Source: CALGSZ01 sp042408955
GTDB lineage: Bacteria > Chloroflexota > Chloroflexia > Thermomicrobiales > UBA6265
Reading direction: 5' to 3'
DNA: 36,006 nucleotides
NCBI GenBank assembly: GCA_042408955.1
Contig: JBHOQQ010000193.1
Location: 1 to 36,006 of the forward strand
The notes under the pieces were generated by a model. The model did not search any database. It worked only from the letters and a program-made list of their open reading frames with translations, and was not told where the DNA came from. Shown here piece by piece: positions 15,676 to 23,935 of this stretch; within the stretch, counting starts at the first letter, position 1, and every line of letters begins with the position of its first letter. Position numbers and translations under genes: made by a program.

Positions 15676-17649
15676 ATGGGAGAAATCAAACGGTTACGCA
15701 GCAGCGTCGTCTGGGTCATCCTGATCGTCGCGGTTATCGCCCTCTGGTTCATCGTCGTCAATAACGATAGCTCCGCGCAACGCAAGGACTTCAGCGCGGT
15801 CGCCGCCGAGATCAAGGATGGTCGGGTCTCGCGCCTTGAGCAAAGCCAAGGCAGCAGCACCGTCTGGGTCTACTATAAGGATGACACCCCTAAGGCAAAG
15901 ACGATCCTGCCCTCAGAACGCACGGACATCTTTGAGACGCTCACCAACTTTGGCATCGATCCCTCGACAGTCCCGGTCGATGTCAAGCCAGCAAGCCGCT
16001 GGGGCAACTGGCTTAGCGCGGTTGGCTTCTTGCTCCCCACGCTCTTCCTTATCGCGATCTTTGTCTTCATGATGCGCCAGGCTCAGGGCAGCAACAACCA
16101 GGCCATCTCGTTCGGCAAGAGCCGTGCTCGCCTGTTTACCGGCAATAAGCCGACGGTCACCTTTGCCGACGTCGCTGGCGTCGACGAGGCCAAGGAAGAG
16201 CTCGTCGAGGTTGTAGAGTTCTTGAAATACCCTGACAAGTTCCAGGCACTCGGTGCCCGGATTCCGCGCGGTGTGCTGCTGGTCGGCCCGCCGGGCACCG
16301 GCAAGACGCTGCTGTCCCGTGCGGTCGCTGGGGAAGCCGGCGTGCCCTTCTTTAGCATCTCTGGCTCCGAGTTTGTCGAGATGTTCGTCGGCGTCGGTGC
16401 CAGCCGGGTGCGAGATTTGTTCGATCAGGCGAAGAAGAGCGCGCCATGCATCGTGTTCGTCGACGAGATCGATGCGGTCGGTCGCCAGCGTGGCGCTGGC
16501 CTCGGCGGCAGCCATGATGAGCGCGAGCAAACGCTCAATCAGATCCTTGTCGAGATGGACGGCTTCGACAGCAGCACGAACGTGATCGTCATCGCGGCCA
16601 CCAACCGTCCGGATGTCCTTGATCCCGCTCTCCTACGCCCTGGCCGCTTTGACCGCCAAGTGATTCTGGACCGGCCAGATATCCAAGGGCGCAAGGCGAT
16701 TCTCGAAGTACACATGCGCGGCAAGCCGCTGGAAGAAGATGTCAGCATTGACAATCTGGCGCGTCAGACACCAGGGTTCTCCGGCGCAGACTTAGAAAAT
16801 CTGGTCAACGAGGCAGCGATTCTCGCCGCGCGGCGCAACAAAAAGACCATAGGCCGTGAGGAGCTTACCGAGGCGATCGACCGCGTGATCGCCGGTCCGC
16901 AACGCAAGAGCCGGGTGATCTCGGAGCGCGAGCGCGCGATGACGGCCTACCATGAGGCGGGTCACGCGCTGGTTGCCCGCATGTTACCCAACGCCGATCC
17001 AGTCCGCAAAGTCTCCATCGTGGCGCGCGGCATGATGGGCGGTTATACCCGTGTCGTGCCGGATGAAGATCGCCTGTTCAAGACCAAGAAGCAATTCGAA
17101 GACGAGCTGTCCGTGCTTATGGCGGGTCATGTGGCCGAGATGATGGTCTTCGACGAGCAGTCCACCGGTGCGGCTAATGATATAGAGCGGGCAACGGCGA
17201 TCGCCCGCCGGATGGTCACGGAGTTCGGCATGAGCCGGACGCTCGGGCCGCTCGCATTTGGCAAGAAGGATGAACTTGTCTTCCTCGGCCGCGAGATCAG
17301 CGAGCAGCGCAACTACAGCGAGGAAGTGGCGTACCAAATCGACCAGGAAATTCGCGAGCTCATCGAGACTGCCCACTCACGCGCCAAGGAGGTTATTAGC
17401 CAGCATTTCGACAAGCTGGAAGCGATTGCCAAGCTACTCATCGAGCGCGAAACCATCGAAGGTGACGAACTCGAAGCGCTGTTTGACACGCCGCGGCCCA
17501 AGCCACAGCTCGTCGGACCGCCGGTGAGCAGCCCCGCTCTGCGCATTCGCGAGGGTCTTGCCGCGGCATCCGATCAGCGAGTCGATGAGCGCCAAGAGCG
17601 AGACACGCCTCCGGCACCCGGCCTGCTGCGTCCGCAGCCTGCGGATTGA
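15676..17649 (+). CDS. ftsH: ATP-dependent zinc metalloprotease FtsH
   Basis: Membrane-anchored AAA+ protease that degrades misfolded membrane proteins and selected regulators. The 657 residues begin with a transmembrane segment (about 10-29), a short extracytoplasmic part and a second transmembrane segment (about 113-133). The AAA domain follows with Walker A GPPGTGKT at 204-211, Walker B IVFVDEIDA near 259-267 and the second region of homology (ATNRPDVLDPALLRPGRFD). The zinc site is HEAGH at 426-430. The start is supported by GGGAGG seven nt upstream. The C-terminal 60 residues are Pro/Arg-rich and poorly conserved. A terminator follows. Confidence 0.98.
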   Translation: MGEIKRLRSSVVWVILIVAVIALWFIVVNNDSSAQRKDFSAVAAEIKDGRVSRLEQSQGSSTVWVYYKDDTPKAKTILPSERTDIFETLTNFGIDPSTVPVDVKPASRWGNWLSAVGFLLPTLFLIAIFVFMMRQAQGSNNQAISFGKSRARLFTGNKPTVTFADVAGVDEAKEELVEVVEFLKYPDKFQALGARIPRGVLLVGPPGTGKTLLSRAVAGEAGVPFFSISGSEFVEMFVGVGASRVRDLFDQAKKSAPCIVFVDEIDAVGRQRGAGLGGSHDEREQTLNQILVEMDGFDSSTNVIVIAATNRPDVLDPALLRPGRFDRQVILDRPDIQGRKAILEVHMRGKPLEEDVSIDNLARQTPGFSGADLENLVNEAAILAARRNKKTIGREELTEAIDRVIAGPQRKSRVISERERAMTAYHEAGHALVARMLPNADPVRKVSIVARGMMGGYTRVVPDEDRLFKTKKQFEDELSVLMAGHVAEMMVFDEQSTGAANDIERATAIARRMVTEFGMSRTLGPLAFGKKDELVFLGREISEQRNYSEEVAYQIDQEIRELIETAHSRAKEVISQHFDKLEAIAKLLIERETIEGDELEALFDTPRPKPQLVGPPVSSPALRIREGLAAASDQRVDERQERDTPPAPGLLRPQPAD

Positions 17650-17684
17650 CGCCTGGGGTGCCAGCACACGAATGCCAACAAGAA

Positions 17685-17710
17685 AGCCCGGCATCACGCC
17701 GGGCTCTTGT
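17685..17710. terminator. Bidirectional terminator between ftsH and tRNA-Ala
   Basis: A perfect 8-bp stem AGCCCGGC (17685-17692) / GCCGGGCT (17698-17705) with a 5-nt loop is followed by CTTGTTT on the plus strand. On the minus strand it is followed by TTCTTGTT. It should end ftsH transcription from the left and the tRNA-Ala transcript from the right. Confidence 0.8.
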
Positions 17711-17716
17711 TTCCGG

Positions 17717-17792
<76 letters not shown>

Positions 17793-17806
17793 ACTGGCGT
17801 GCTCCA

Positions 17807-17836
17807 AGTATACGCGCTGGCCTCACGATGAGTCAA
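17807..17836 (-). promoter_or_regulatory. Promoter of tRNA-Ala
   Basis: On the minus strand a -35 box TTGACT (17836-17831) and a -10 box TATACT (17812-17807) are 18 nt apart, about 15 nt before the tRNA 5' end. Both the boxes and the short leader fit a tRNA promoter. Confidence 0.75.
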
Positions 17837-17996
17837 ACCGGATGGCCCCGACTTCCCGCGCTCAATCCCCGAGATCGCAGCCCGCGCGACAACCGGCGCT
17901 CACCTGTGGCACGCTTGTGCTACATCGCCTCGTCCGCGGGTAGGCGCTCACCGGCTACTCCCTGAGGATCGCGCTTGGCGCAATAAGGAGGTATCA

Positions 17997-18800
17997 ATGC
18001 GGCATCTTCGGATAACATTGGTAGTCGCCGCGGCGGTCGCGCTCGGGAGCAGCCAGGCAGCTCTCGGTTCCCCACCCGCAACTCCCGAAGCCGAGCGTCC
18101 GCCAATCCCGCCCGTGATCTGGACACTCACGGCGATGCAGCTTGGGAATAAGCTTTCCACACCCTCCAATCCGACCGATTACACGGTGCAATTCTTGCCT
18201 GATAGAACCATGCGCATCCGTGCTGACTGCAATCAGGGTACGGGGAGCTACACTGCCGATCCGCCACGCCTCCAACTTGCCGATCTCGTCACGACGAAGG
18301 TGGCATGTCCTCCAGAATCTCTCTCCGATTCCTTCTTGGAGGCACTCGCCGCGGTCACTGCCTATCAGTTCCAGGACGACACCCTTGAGCTGCAAACGAG
18401 CAATGGCCGCCTCATTTTGAAGCCCCAGCTCACCGGCGTCCTCTGGCAATGGGACCGTTTCCTCGGCGGACGCGGTTCGGGCGCAGCACCGGCTGATCCT
18501 TCTGCGTACACCATAGAATTCCGAGACGATGGCACGGTGGCCGTCCGCGCCGACTGCAACAGTGGCACAGGACGCTTTGAAAGCACGCCGCCGCAGCTCA
18601 TCATGAGCGACCTCTCAGTGACCGAGATGGCATGCCCACCAAGATCCCTCAGCGACGATTTTGTGCGGAATCTCCGCGATGTCCGATCCTTTGTCTTTCG
18701 GGGAGGACAACTCTATCTCACGCTGATGGCCGACGCGGGAATCATGATCTTTTCGGCACAAGCGCTTCCCAGTGACCGAGCAACCCCAACCCCGGGCTGA
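17997..18800 (+). CDS. Secreted protein with two META domains (HslJ-like)
   Basis: The function is not known. The 267-residue protein has a classic signal peptide (about residues 1-24). Two repeated META/DUF306-type domains follow, about 38-145 and 148-255. Each copy carries an R-A-D-C-N-x-G-T-G motif (RADCNQGTGSY and RADCNSGTGRF) and a later ACPPxSLSDxF motif, so the two are clearly duplicates. META domains occur in E. coli HslJ (an outer-membrane-associated heat-shock protein linked to novobiocin resistance). Here the protein should be exported. The paired cysteines in each repeat could form a disulphide. The start is well supported by AAGGAGG five nt before the ATG. It is a single gene converging on the DUF4015 gene. 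Confidence 0.85.
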   Translation: MRHLRITLVVAAAVALGSSQAALGSPPATPEAERPPIPPVIWTLTAMQLGNKLSTPSNPTDYTVQFLPDRTMRIRADCNQGTGSYTADPPRLQLADLVTTKVACPPESLSDSFLEALAAVTAYQFQDDTLELQTSNGRLILKPQLTGVLWQWDRFLGGRGSGAAPADPSAYTIEFRDDGTVAVRADCNSGTGRFESTPPQLIMSDLSVTEMACPPRSLSDDFVRNLRDVRSFVFRGGQLYLTLMADAGIMIFSAQALPSDRATPTPG

Positions 18801-18824
18801 TACTCGTCCCCTGCAAAACTTCTG

Positions 18825-18849
18825 CTCCTGAGCTGAGCCAGCTCAGGAG
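18825..18849. terminator. Hairpin between converging genes, overlapping a stop codon
   Basis: A perfect 11-bp inverted repeat (18825-18835 and 18839-18849) has a 3-nt loop. On the minus strand it is followed by CAGAAGTTTTGC and it contains the TGA stop (18843-18845) of the DUF4015 gene. It likely terminates that gene and possibly also the META gene on the plus strand, where no T-run follows. Confidence 0.65.
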
Positions 18850-20768
18850 TCCGGGGGGCCAAGCGCTTCCTTGGTGTAAACGTTTTCGGGATTCCACAGC
18901 ATCCAGCCACTTGTCCCTTCCTCCAACGCGGCAGTAATCTGGGCTTGGATCTCCTCTTTGCCATACGGCTTCATGCCCGGAAACGAAAAATCTTGTAACC
19001 ATGGGCGCAGCTTCCGGGTCATGCCAGGCATGCTCTTCTTCGCCATAATCATGCTCGTTTTGATCGTTTCATAGGGATAATCATTGGGCTCGCCGCCGAC
19101 ATTGATTGCGCCGGCCGTGAAGTGCGACGGATAGACCATCGGGCACACGTAATCGACGACCTTCGCCACATCGGCAACCCGCTGCCCAATGCCCTGGTCA
19201 TTATCAACGAGCGCGACGATACCAAAGATATCCGCAGCGAGCTTCGCACCCGTTGTCCGCAATCGCTCCCTGCTGAGCCGCAGAAACTCGGTCACTGCCC
19301 CAACTCGCGTTTCTTCCGTATATTCCTGATCAAAATCAGCGGTAGATAGATCACCGTCGGAAGGGAAACGCACATAATCGTATTGAATTTCATCGAATCC
19401 GATGGTAGCCGCCTCAACCGCCAGGTCAATGTTCGCCTGCCAAAGCTCGCGCTCGAAGGGATTGACCCACGCATACCCGTTCATGTCGCGCCAGACATCG
19501 CCAGTAACTTCATCCTTGACCGCGAGATCATGCCGGTTCTCGGCAACGACCGGATCTTTGAACACCACGAGGCGCGCAATCGCGTAGATACCGTGGTCAT
19601 GAAGCTTCTTCACGACCGCCCGAGCATCATACGCCGGGGCTACGGCCTTGGCGTCGTGGAAAAACTGCACACCGGTGTCGTAAAAGACGAAATCCTGCTT
19701 GATATCAATGACGACCGCATTCAGCTCTGTTTCGTCGACAAGACGAATAATCTTGTCAAGCTCCGCCTCGCTCCCAAACCCAACCGGCGAGAAATACACA
19801 CCCCGAATGTCGAATGGCTGCATCCGGGCGATAATCCTCCGGTTTGCGGGGATCGGAAGCTTCTGGCTTGCATAACCCGATGCAGAAACCACGACCTCGC
19901 CATCGGTGGGTGCGTTGCGCATCCGGAAGCCCCCATCCGCGCCTGTGGCGGCGATCGCGGTGCCGGCAAGAATCGTGGCATCGGCAATCGGATGGCCATC
20001 TGCATCCGTCACCACGCCGAAAAGCACCGAGCGTCGAAGATCGAAATTCGCAACAGATCGGTTGCCAACAGGTTCATCAACAGTTCCAAAATCGCCAGCG
20101 TCGATCACTAGTCGAGCGTGTTGAGGGACGTTCACGAATTGATATTGCCCGGTCTCACCGGTCGTCACCGTCTGCAGAATGACTCCTTGCCCGTCCGCCA
20201 GACTCACCGTGGCGTTGGCGATCGGCGCGCCGGAATCGGCATCGCGCAGTGTGCCGCTCAGCGTCGTTGGCCTCAGCGCGATTTGCTGGCGACGGTTGCC
20301 AGACCTTGCCAGCGATGCCCGCGCCGTCTCGTACCCTTGTCGCTCAACCATGATCTCCGTCGCATCCTTTGGAGCGCGAAGCTGCACCCGTCCGTCATGC
20401 CCCGTGATGAGCGACGATTCCCCGACCCGCACGGTCGCCCCGCCAACCGGCTGATTGCTGTACGCATCAATAACGGTGATTTGATGGACATGCCGCAACC
20501 ACAAATACGTCGATGAGGTCGTGAGCTTGGCTGGAGTGAAATCCCCCCAGTAGGTAGCGGCAGCCATGGCCAGGCTGATAACGAGGAGGAGACTGTGGCG
20601 CCACCGGAAACGGTGCCAGCGCCTTCGGCGCGGGGCGACGCGGATTGCACTTCGTTGGCGGGTCAACGGCCGAGTATTGAGCATAAGCGGGAGCCCATTT
20701 TCACTGACAGTTGTGTGTCGCCATGCGCGCTCCAGGTGTGACCACCACTCCTTGAATTCGCAGGGCAC
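18843..20768 (-). CDS. Membrane-anchored putative glycoside hydrolase (DUF4015) with carboxypeptidase-regulatory-like repeats
   Basis: Likely a cell-surface polysaccharide-active protein; the substrate is unknown. Order of parts: an Arg-rich N-terminus (to about residue 56), one hydrophobic segment (about 57-73) that should act as an uncleaved anchor, then about three carboxypeptidase-regulatory-like/CnaB-type beta-sandwich repeats (about 98-315). These repeats show the pattern G-x-(V/L)-x-D-A-(D/N)-x-x-P-(V/I). From residue 322 to the end is a TIM-barrel DUF4015 domain with the family stretch FDEIQYDYVRFPSD and acidic residues in AADIFG. The open frame starts at a GTG (20768). An ATG at 20684 (residue 29) is an alternative, and neither has a good ribosome-binding site. 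The start is therefore uncertain, the domain assignment good. Confidence 0.85.
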   Translation of the reverse strand: MPCEFKEWWSHLERAWRHTTVSENGLPLMLNTRPLTRQRSAIRVAPRRRRWHRFRWRHSLLLVISLAMAAATYWGDFTPAKLTTSSTYLWLRHVHQITVIDAYSNQPVGGATVRVGESSLITGHDGRVQLRAPKDATEIMVERQGYETARASLARSGNRRQQIALRPTTLSGTLRDADSGAPIANATVSLADGQGVILQTVTTGETGQYQFVNVPQHARLVIDAGDFGTVDEPVGNRSVANFDLRRSVLFGVVTDADGHPIADATILAGTAIAATGADGGFRMRNAPTDGEVVVSASGYASQKLPIPANRRIIARMQPFDIRGVYFSPVGFGSEAELDKIIRLVDETELNAVVIDIKQDFVFYDTGVQFFHDAKAVAPAYDARAVVKKLHDHGIYAIARLVVFKDPVVAENRHDLAVKDEVTGDVWRDMNGYAWVNPFERELWQANIDLAVEAATIGFDEIQYDYVRFPSDGDLSTADFDQEYTEETRVGAVTEFLRLSRERLRTTGAKLAADIFGIVALVDNDQGIGQRVADVAKVVDYVCPMVYPSHFTAGAINVGGEPNDYPYETIKTSMIMAKKSMPGMTRKLRPWLQDFSFPGMKPYGKEEIQAQITAALEEGTSGWMLWNPENVYTKEALGPPDS

Positions 20769-20802
20769 GCTCTACCACGTCGTCTGCCACGTTGCTCTGC
20801 AT
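20701..20802 (-). CDS. Possible 33-residue upstream ORF
   Basis: A small frame starting ATG at 20802 with GGAG seven nt before it encodes 33 residues beginning MQSNVADDVVERALRIQG. It overlaps the first codons of the DUF4015 gene in another frame and ends just before that gene's ATG alternative at 20684. A -10-like TACAAT lies about 35 nt upstream. It may be a leader peptide coupled to the downstream gene or a chance frame. I do not recognise it. Confidence 0.2.
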   Translation of the reverse strand: MQSNVADDVVERALRIQGVVVTPGARMATHNCQ

Positions 20803-20949
20803 GTTTCGTCTCCTGCCCCGGCGTCTAGATTGTATCCTACTTTGCTGCTGATGCCAGGAGCCGCAAATCTCCCATCCCCAGCGCAAGTGATGTGAGCATG
20901 ATACGCTGCCTCCATGAGCTTCAACCGCTTTTTCGTGAGGGAAGGAAGC

Positions 20950-22254
20950 ATGGCACTCCAAGCGCACGAATCACTGCGACCGGTCGTACCCGATCCGTGG
21001 CCGCCGTTCACTCGCGACGGCCAGTTCGCCGTACGCATTCGTAACGTCCGCGCGATCTGCACGGCGCCAGACGGCATCCGCCTAGTCGTCGTGAAAGTGG
21101 AGACGACTGAGCCTGAACTCTATGGCCTCGGCTGTGCCACCTTCACCCAGCGGCCCCTGGCTGTCGTGGAGGCGGTCGAGCACTATCTCGCGCCGCTGCT
21201 CATAGGACGCGATGTGCACGACATCGAAGACATCTTCCAGGCGAGCTACGTAAGCTCCTACTGGCGAGGCGGCCCAGTCCTCAATAACGCGCTGTCGGGT
21301 GTGGACATGGCGCTGTGGGACATTAAAGGGAAGATCGCCGGTTTACCAGTCTATCAATTACTGGGAGGAAAATGCCGCCAGGCAGCAACGCTGTACGCGC
21401 ATGCCTCGGGCCGAGACATCGACGAAGTCGAGGACCACGCACGTCACCTCTTGGAACTGGGGTTCCGGTACATCCGATGTCAGGTCGCCGTCCCCGGATC
21501 CAGCACGTATGGCGTCTCGCAGCAGCGGACCGATCCGGCTCGCCCCGAGCACCTTGAGCCTCTCCAGGCGCCATGGGACGCGGCCGCGTATTGCCGCATC
21601 GTTCCCAAGCTATTCGAAGAACTACGCACACGCCTCGACCCGAGCGTCGAGTTGCTCCATGACATCCACGAGCGCATATCTCCCAGTCAAGCCATCGTGC
21701 TTGCAAAAGAGCTTGAGCGCTATCGGCTCTTCTTCTTAGAAGACCCTCTGGCACCAGAGGATACCGGCTATTTCCCTCTGCTCCGGCGGCAAACCGCGAT
21801 TCCACTCGCCATGGGCGAGTTGTTCGTGAATGTCAACGACGTTGTGCCGCTGGTGGCGCAGCGCTTGATTGATTATCTTCGGGTGCATTTGTCGGCTATC
21901 GGCGGGCTGAGCATGGGACGCAAGCTCGCTGCGCTCTGTGAGTTCTTCGGCGTGCGCACCGCCTGGCATGGTCCGGGCGATGTCTCGCCAGTCGGACACG
22001 CGGCAAATCTCGCCCTCGATCTCGCATGCCCAAACTTCGGGATTCAAGAGGTCTATCTTTTCCCTGAGCGGACGCGAGAGGTGTTTCCCGGCTGTCCGGA
22101 AATTCGAGACGGCATGCTCTGGCCAAGCGAGAAACCCGGCCTCGGCGTGGATATTGACGAAAAGCTAGCCGCAAAATACCCATTTCCCGAGCATCCGCTC
22201 AACGGGGCCTGGCCGCCAGTGCGCCAACCCGATGGCACAGTGATTCGGCCATAA
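20950..22254 (+). CDS. Mannonate dehydratase family protein (enolase superfamily, ManD/RspA-like)
   Basis: Probably dehydrates D-mannonate (or a related sugar acid) to 2-keto-3-deoxy-gluconate. The 434 residues have the enolase-superfamily cap and barrel. The metal ligands are Asp238, Glu264 and Glu290 (in HDIHE, FLEDP and AMGE), with His240 two residues after the Asp; the 26-residue spacings equal those of characterised ManD. Arg176 and Tyr187 are counterparts of the ManD catalytic Arg/Tyr pair, and the WHGPGDVSPVGH signature (339-350) fits ManD rather than mandelate racemase. The frame opens at 20914, but AAGGA just before the ATG at 20950 makes that the better start. Some ManD-fold proteins have little or no activity, so the substrate remains inferred. 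It is 87 nt ahead of the FAH-family gene. Confidence 0.9.
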   Translation: MALQAHESLRPVVPDPWPPFTRDGQFAVRIRNVRAICTAPDGIRLVVVKVETTEPELYGLGCATFTQRPLAVVEAVEHYLAPLLIGRDVHDIEDIFQASYVSSYWRGGPVLNNALSGVDMALWDIKGKIAGLPVYQLLGGKCRQAATLYAHASGRDIDEVEDHARHLLELGFRYIRCQVAVPGSSTYGVSQQRTDPARPEHLEPLQAPWDAAAYCRIVPKLFEELRTRLDPSVELLHDIHERISPSQAIVLAKELERYRLFFLEDPLAPEDTGYFPLLRRQTAIPLAMGELFVNVNDVVPLVAQRLIDYLRVHLSAIGGLSMGRKLAALCEFFGVRTAWHGPGDVSPVGHAANLALDLACPNFGIQEVYLFPERTREVFPGCPEIRDGMLWPSEKPGLGVDIDEKLAAKYPFPEHPLNGAWPPVRQPDGTVIRP

Positions 22255-22341
22255 TATGCGCTCAGCCGGGCCAGTCACCGTAAACTTTGATTAGCTCCGT
22301 GCCCAGAATCGAGGCAGTGACGTTCACGGAGAGTTGAAAAC

Positions 22342-23370
22342 ATGCGGCTCGTGACCTATCAGCATCCCAGGCATGGCGACATCCCCCAGGTTGGCGTGGC
22401 ACAAGGGGACCGCCTCCTGCGAGCGACGCTCCTCCTCCACGAAGAAACGCCCCTCGACATACTCGCCCTTCTTGACCGTGGGCCTGACGGCATGGCGTCG
22501 TTAAGCGCTGCCGCCCGCGAGTTCGCGCGCGAGTACCGCGATGCTCTGGAGGTACCTCCAGAGATCGTTGTTCCCGTTTGGGAAGCGACACTCCTCCCTC
22601 CACTGCCGCGCCCCCGGTCGCTAAGAGACTTTTACGCGTTCGAGCAGCATGTCAAGGCAGCGTACAGCCGGCGCGGGCGAGAGGTTCCACCTGCCTGGTA
22701 CGAGGTGCCAGTCTTTTATTACGGTCATACCGGCTCGATCGTTGGACCCGACGCGAAGGTGCCAATGCCCACCGGCACGCGGGAGCTAGATTTCGAATTG
22801 GAGATTGCCTGTGTGATCGGCAGTCCCGGCCGCGACATTCAAGAAGAGTACGCCTGGGAGCATATCGCTGGCTTTACCATCATGAACGATTGGAGCGCGC
22901 GGGACATCCAACGCCAAGAAATGAGCGTCGGGCTTGGTCCCGCCAAGGGGAAGGATTTCGCGACGTCGCTCGGCCCTTGCCTGGTCACTGTCGATGAGCT
23001 AGCCGACCGCATCGAGGACGGCCGGCTCAATTTGACCATGATCGCTCGGATCAATGGCGAAGAGGTCGGTCGTGCCAACGCCAAAGACATGCACTGGAGC
23101 TGGGCACAACTGATCGCGCGCGCTTCGCTCAATGTCCGGCTTTGTCCTGGGGATGTGCTTGGCAGCGGGACTGCCGGAGGGGGGTGTCTGCTCGAACTCG
23201 GACCCGAAGTCCATCCGTGGCTTGAGCCCGGCGACGTTGTCGAGCTTGAGATTGAGCGGCTCGGCCGGCTCCGCAACCAGATTGTTCCCCTCAAATCATG
23301 GCTCGATGAAGAGACGACCTCGCGCCTCCACCAACACCAGCATGTCTCAAAAAGTACGGCCGGCCGGTAG
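22342..23370 (+). CDS. Fumarylacetoacetate hydrolase family protein
   Basis: FAH-fold, metal-dependent enzyme of 342 residues that cleaves or hydrates a diketo or keto-acid substrate; the substrate cannot be read from sequence. The catalytic core is clear: an ELDFELEIACVIG stretch with acidic metal ligands, NDWSARDIQ, the KGKDFATSLGP motif and GDVLGSGTAGGG. The first 100 residues form the less conserved N-terminal domain. GGAG lies ten nt before the ATG. The gene follows the ManD-like gene on the same strand. FAH-family enzymes act both in aromatic degradation and as diketo-deoxy-sugar acid hydrolases in oxidative rhamnose or fucose routes, and the sugar-acid neighbour favours the second possibility weakly. 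Confidence 0.9.
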   Translation: MRLVTYQHPRHGDIPQVGVAQGDRLLRATLLLHEETPLDILALLDRGPDGMASLSAAAREFAREYRDALEVPPEIVVPVWEATLLPPLPRPRSLRDFYAFEQHVKAAYSRRGREVPPAWYEVPVFYYGHTGSIVGPDAKVPMPTGTRELDFELEIACVIGSPGRDIQEEYAWEHIAGFTIMNDWSARDIQRQEMSVGLGPAKGKDFATSLGPCLVTVDELADRIEDGRLNLTMIARINGEEVGRANAKDMHWSWAQLIARASLNVRLCPGDVLGSGTAGGGCLLELGPEVHPWLEPGDVVELEIERLGRLRNQIVPLKSWLDEETTSRLHQHQHVSKSTAGR

Positions 23371-23597
23371 CGCACGAGAGAATGGTCCCGGCGACTTCGG
23401 CCGAAGCCAACGCGGTGCGACAGAATAAGACGTCCGCGCTCAAGCAATGGCCTGGCCGCGCTTAAGGGCGTCAGTGCAATATACATGCAGGCACCTGGCC
23501 GCACGGTTTCCCGCCATGGGCGGCCCGATGAATCGTTCGGCCTTCAGTCCAGAGCCGGCGCCACGTATCACCGAGCACGGTGCCTGAACCGATAAGA

Positions 23598-23612
23598 GTG
23601 GCACATTGCCAC
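23598..23612 (+). promoter_or_regulatory. Small hairpin ahead of lplB
   Basis: GTGGCA (23598-23603) and TGCCAC (23607-23612) can form a tight stem 24 nt before the lplB start. The 265-nt gap after the FAH-family gene (23371-23635) shows no gene. It has a palindrome TTCGGCCGAA near its start and a TATACA sequence near 23482 that could be a -10 box, though without a clear -35 partner. Confidence 0.25.
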
Positions 23613-23635
23613 CATGTACGGCACTCGGGATTCAC

Positions 23636-23935
23636 ATGATGCACGGGGAATGCAAAACTCCTGGCGGTAAGCTGGTAATCGTTGATTTTGACCTGCTCGA
23701 CCATCGCCTGCGAAACGTCCGTGTCTCGGGAGATTTCTTCCTTTATCCCGAGGAAGCGCTTGCGGATATCACGGCAGCACTCGAAGGGCTTCCAGAGGAT
23801 TGCACGGAATTGTGCATTGCCGAGCGCGTTCAATCCGCCATGCCGGCGGGCACAGTCTGGCTCGGTTCATCCCCGTCTGCCCTGGCCGCCGCAGTGCGCC
23901 GCGCGCTCAGCGATTCATTGGAGTCTGCACAATGA
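23636..23935 (+). CDS. lplB: Lipoate-protein ligase accessory (C-terminal domain) subunit, LplB-type
   Basis: A 99-residue protein that corresponds to the C-terminal accessory domain of lipoate-protein ligase A, here made as a separate polypeptide. The signature is GGKL-x(10)-RLRNVRVSGDFFLYPEEAL, then a weakly conserved helical tail. In Thermoplasma the separate LplB is needed by LplA for lipoyl-adenylate formation. The stop codon overlaps the ATG of lplA by four bases (ATGA), which implies coupled, roughly equal synthesis. The start is the first of two adjacent ATGs, with only a weak GGGA before it. A TTG 30 nt upstream is the alternative. Confidence 0.8.
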   Translation: MMHGECKTPGGKLVIVDFDLLDHRLRNVRVSGDFFLYPEEALADITAALEGLPEDCTELCIAERVQSAMPAGTVWLGSSPSALAAAVRRALSDSLESAQ

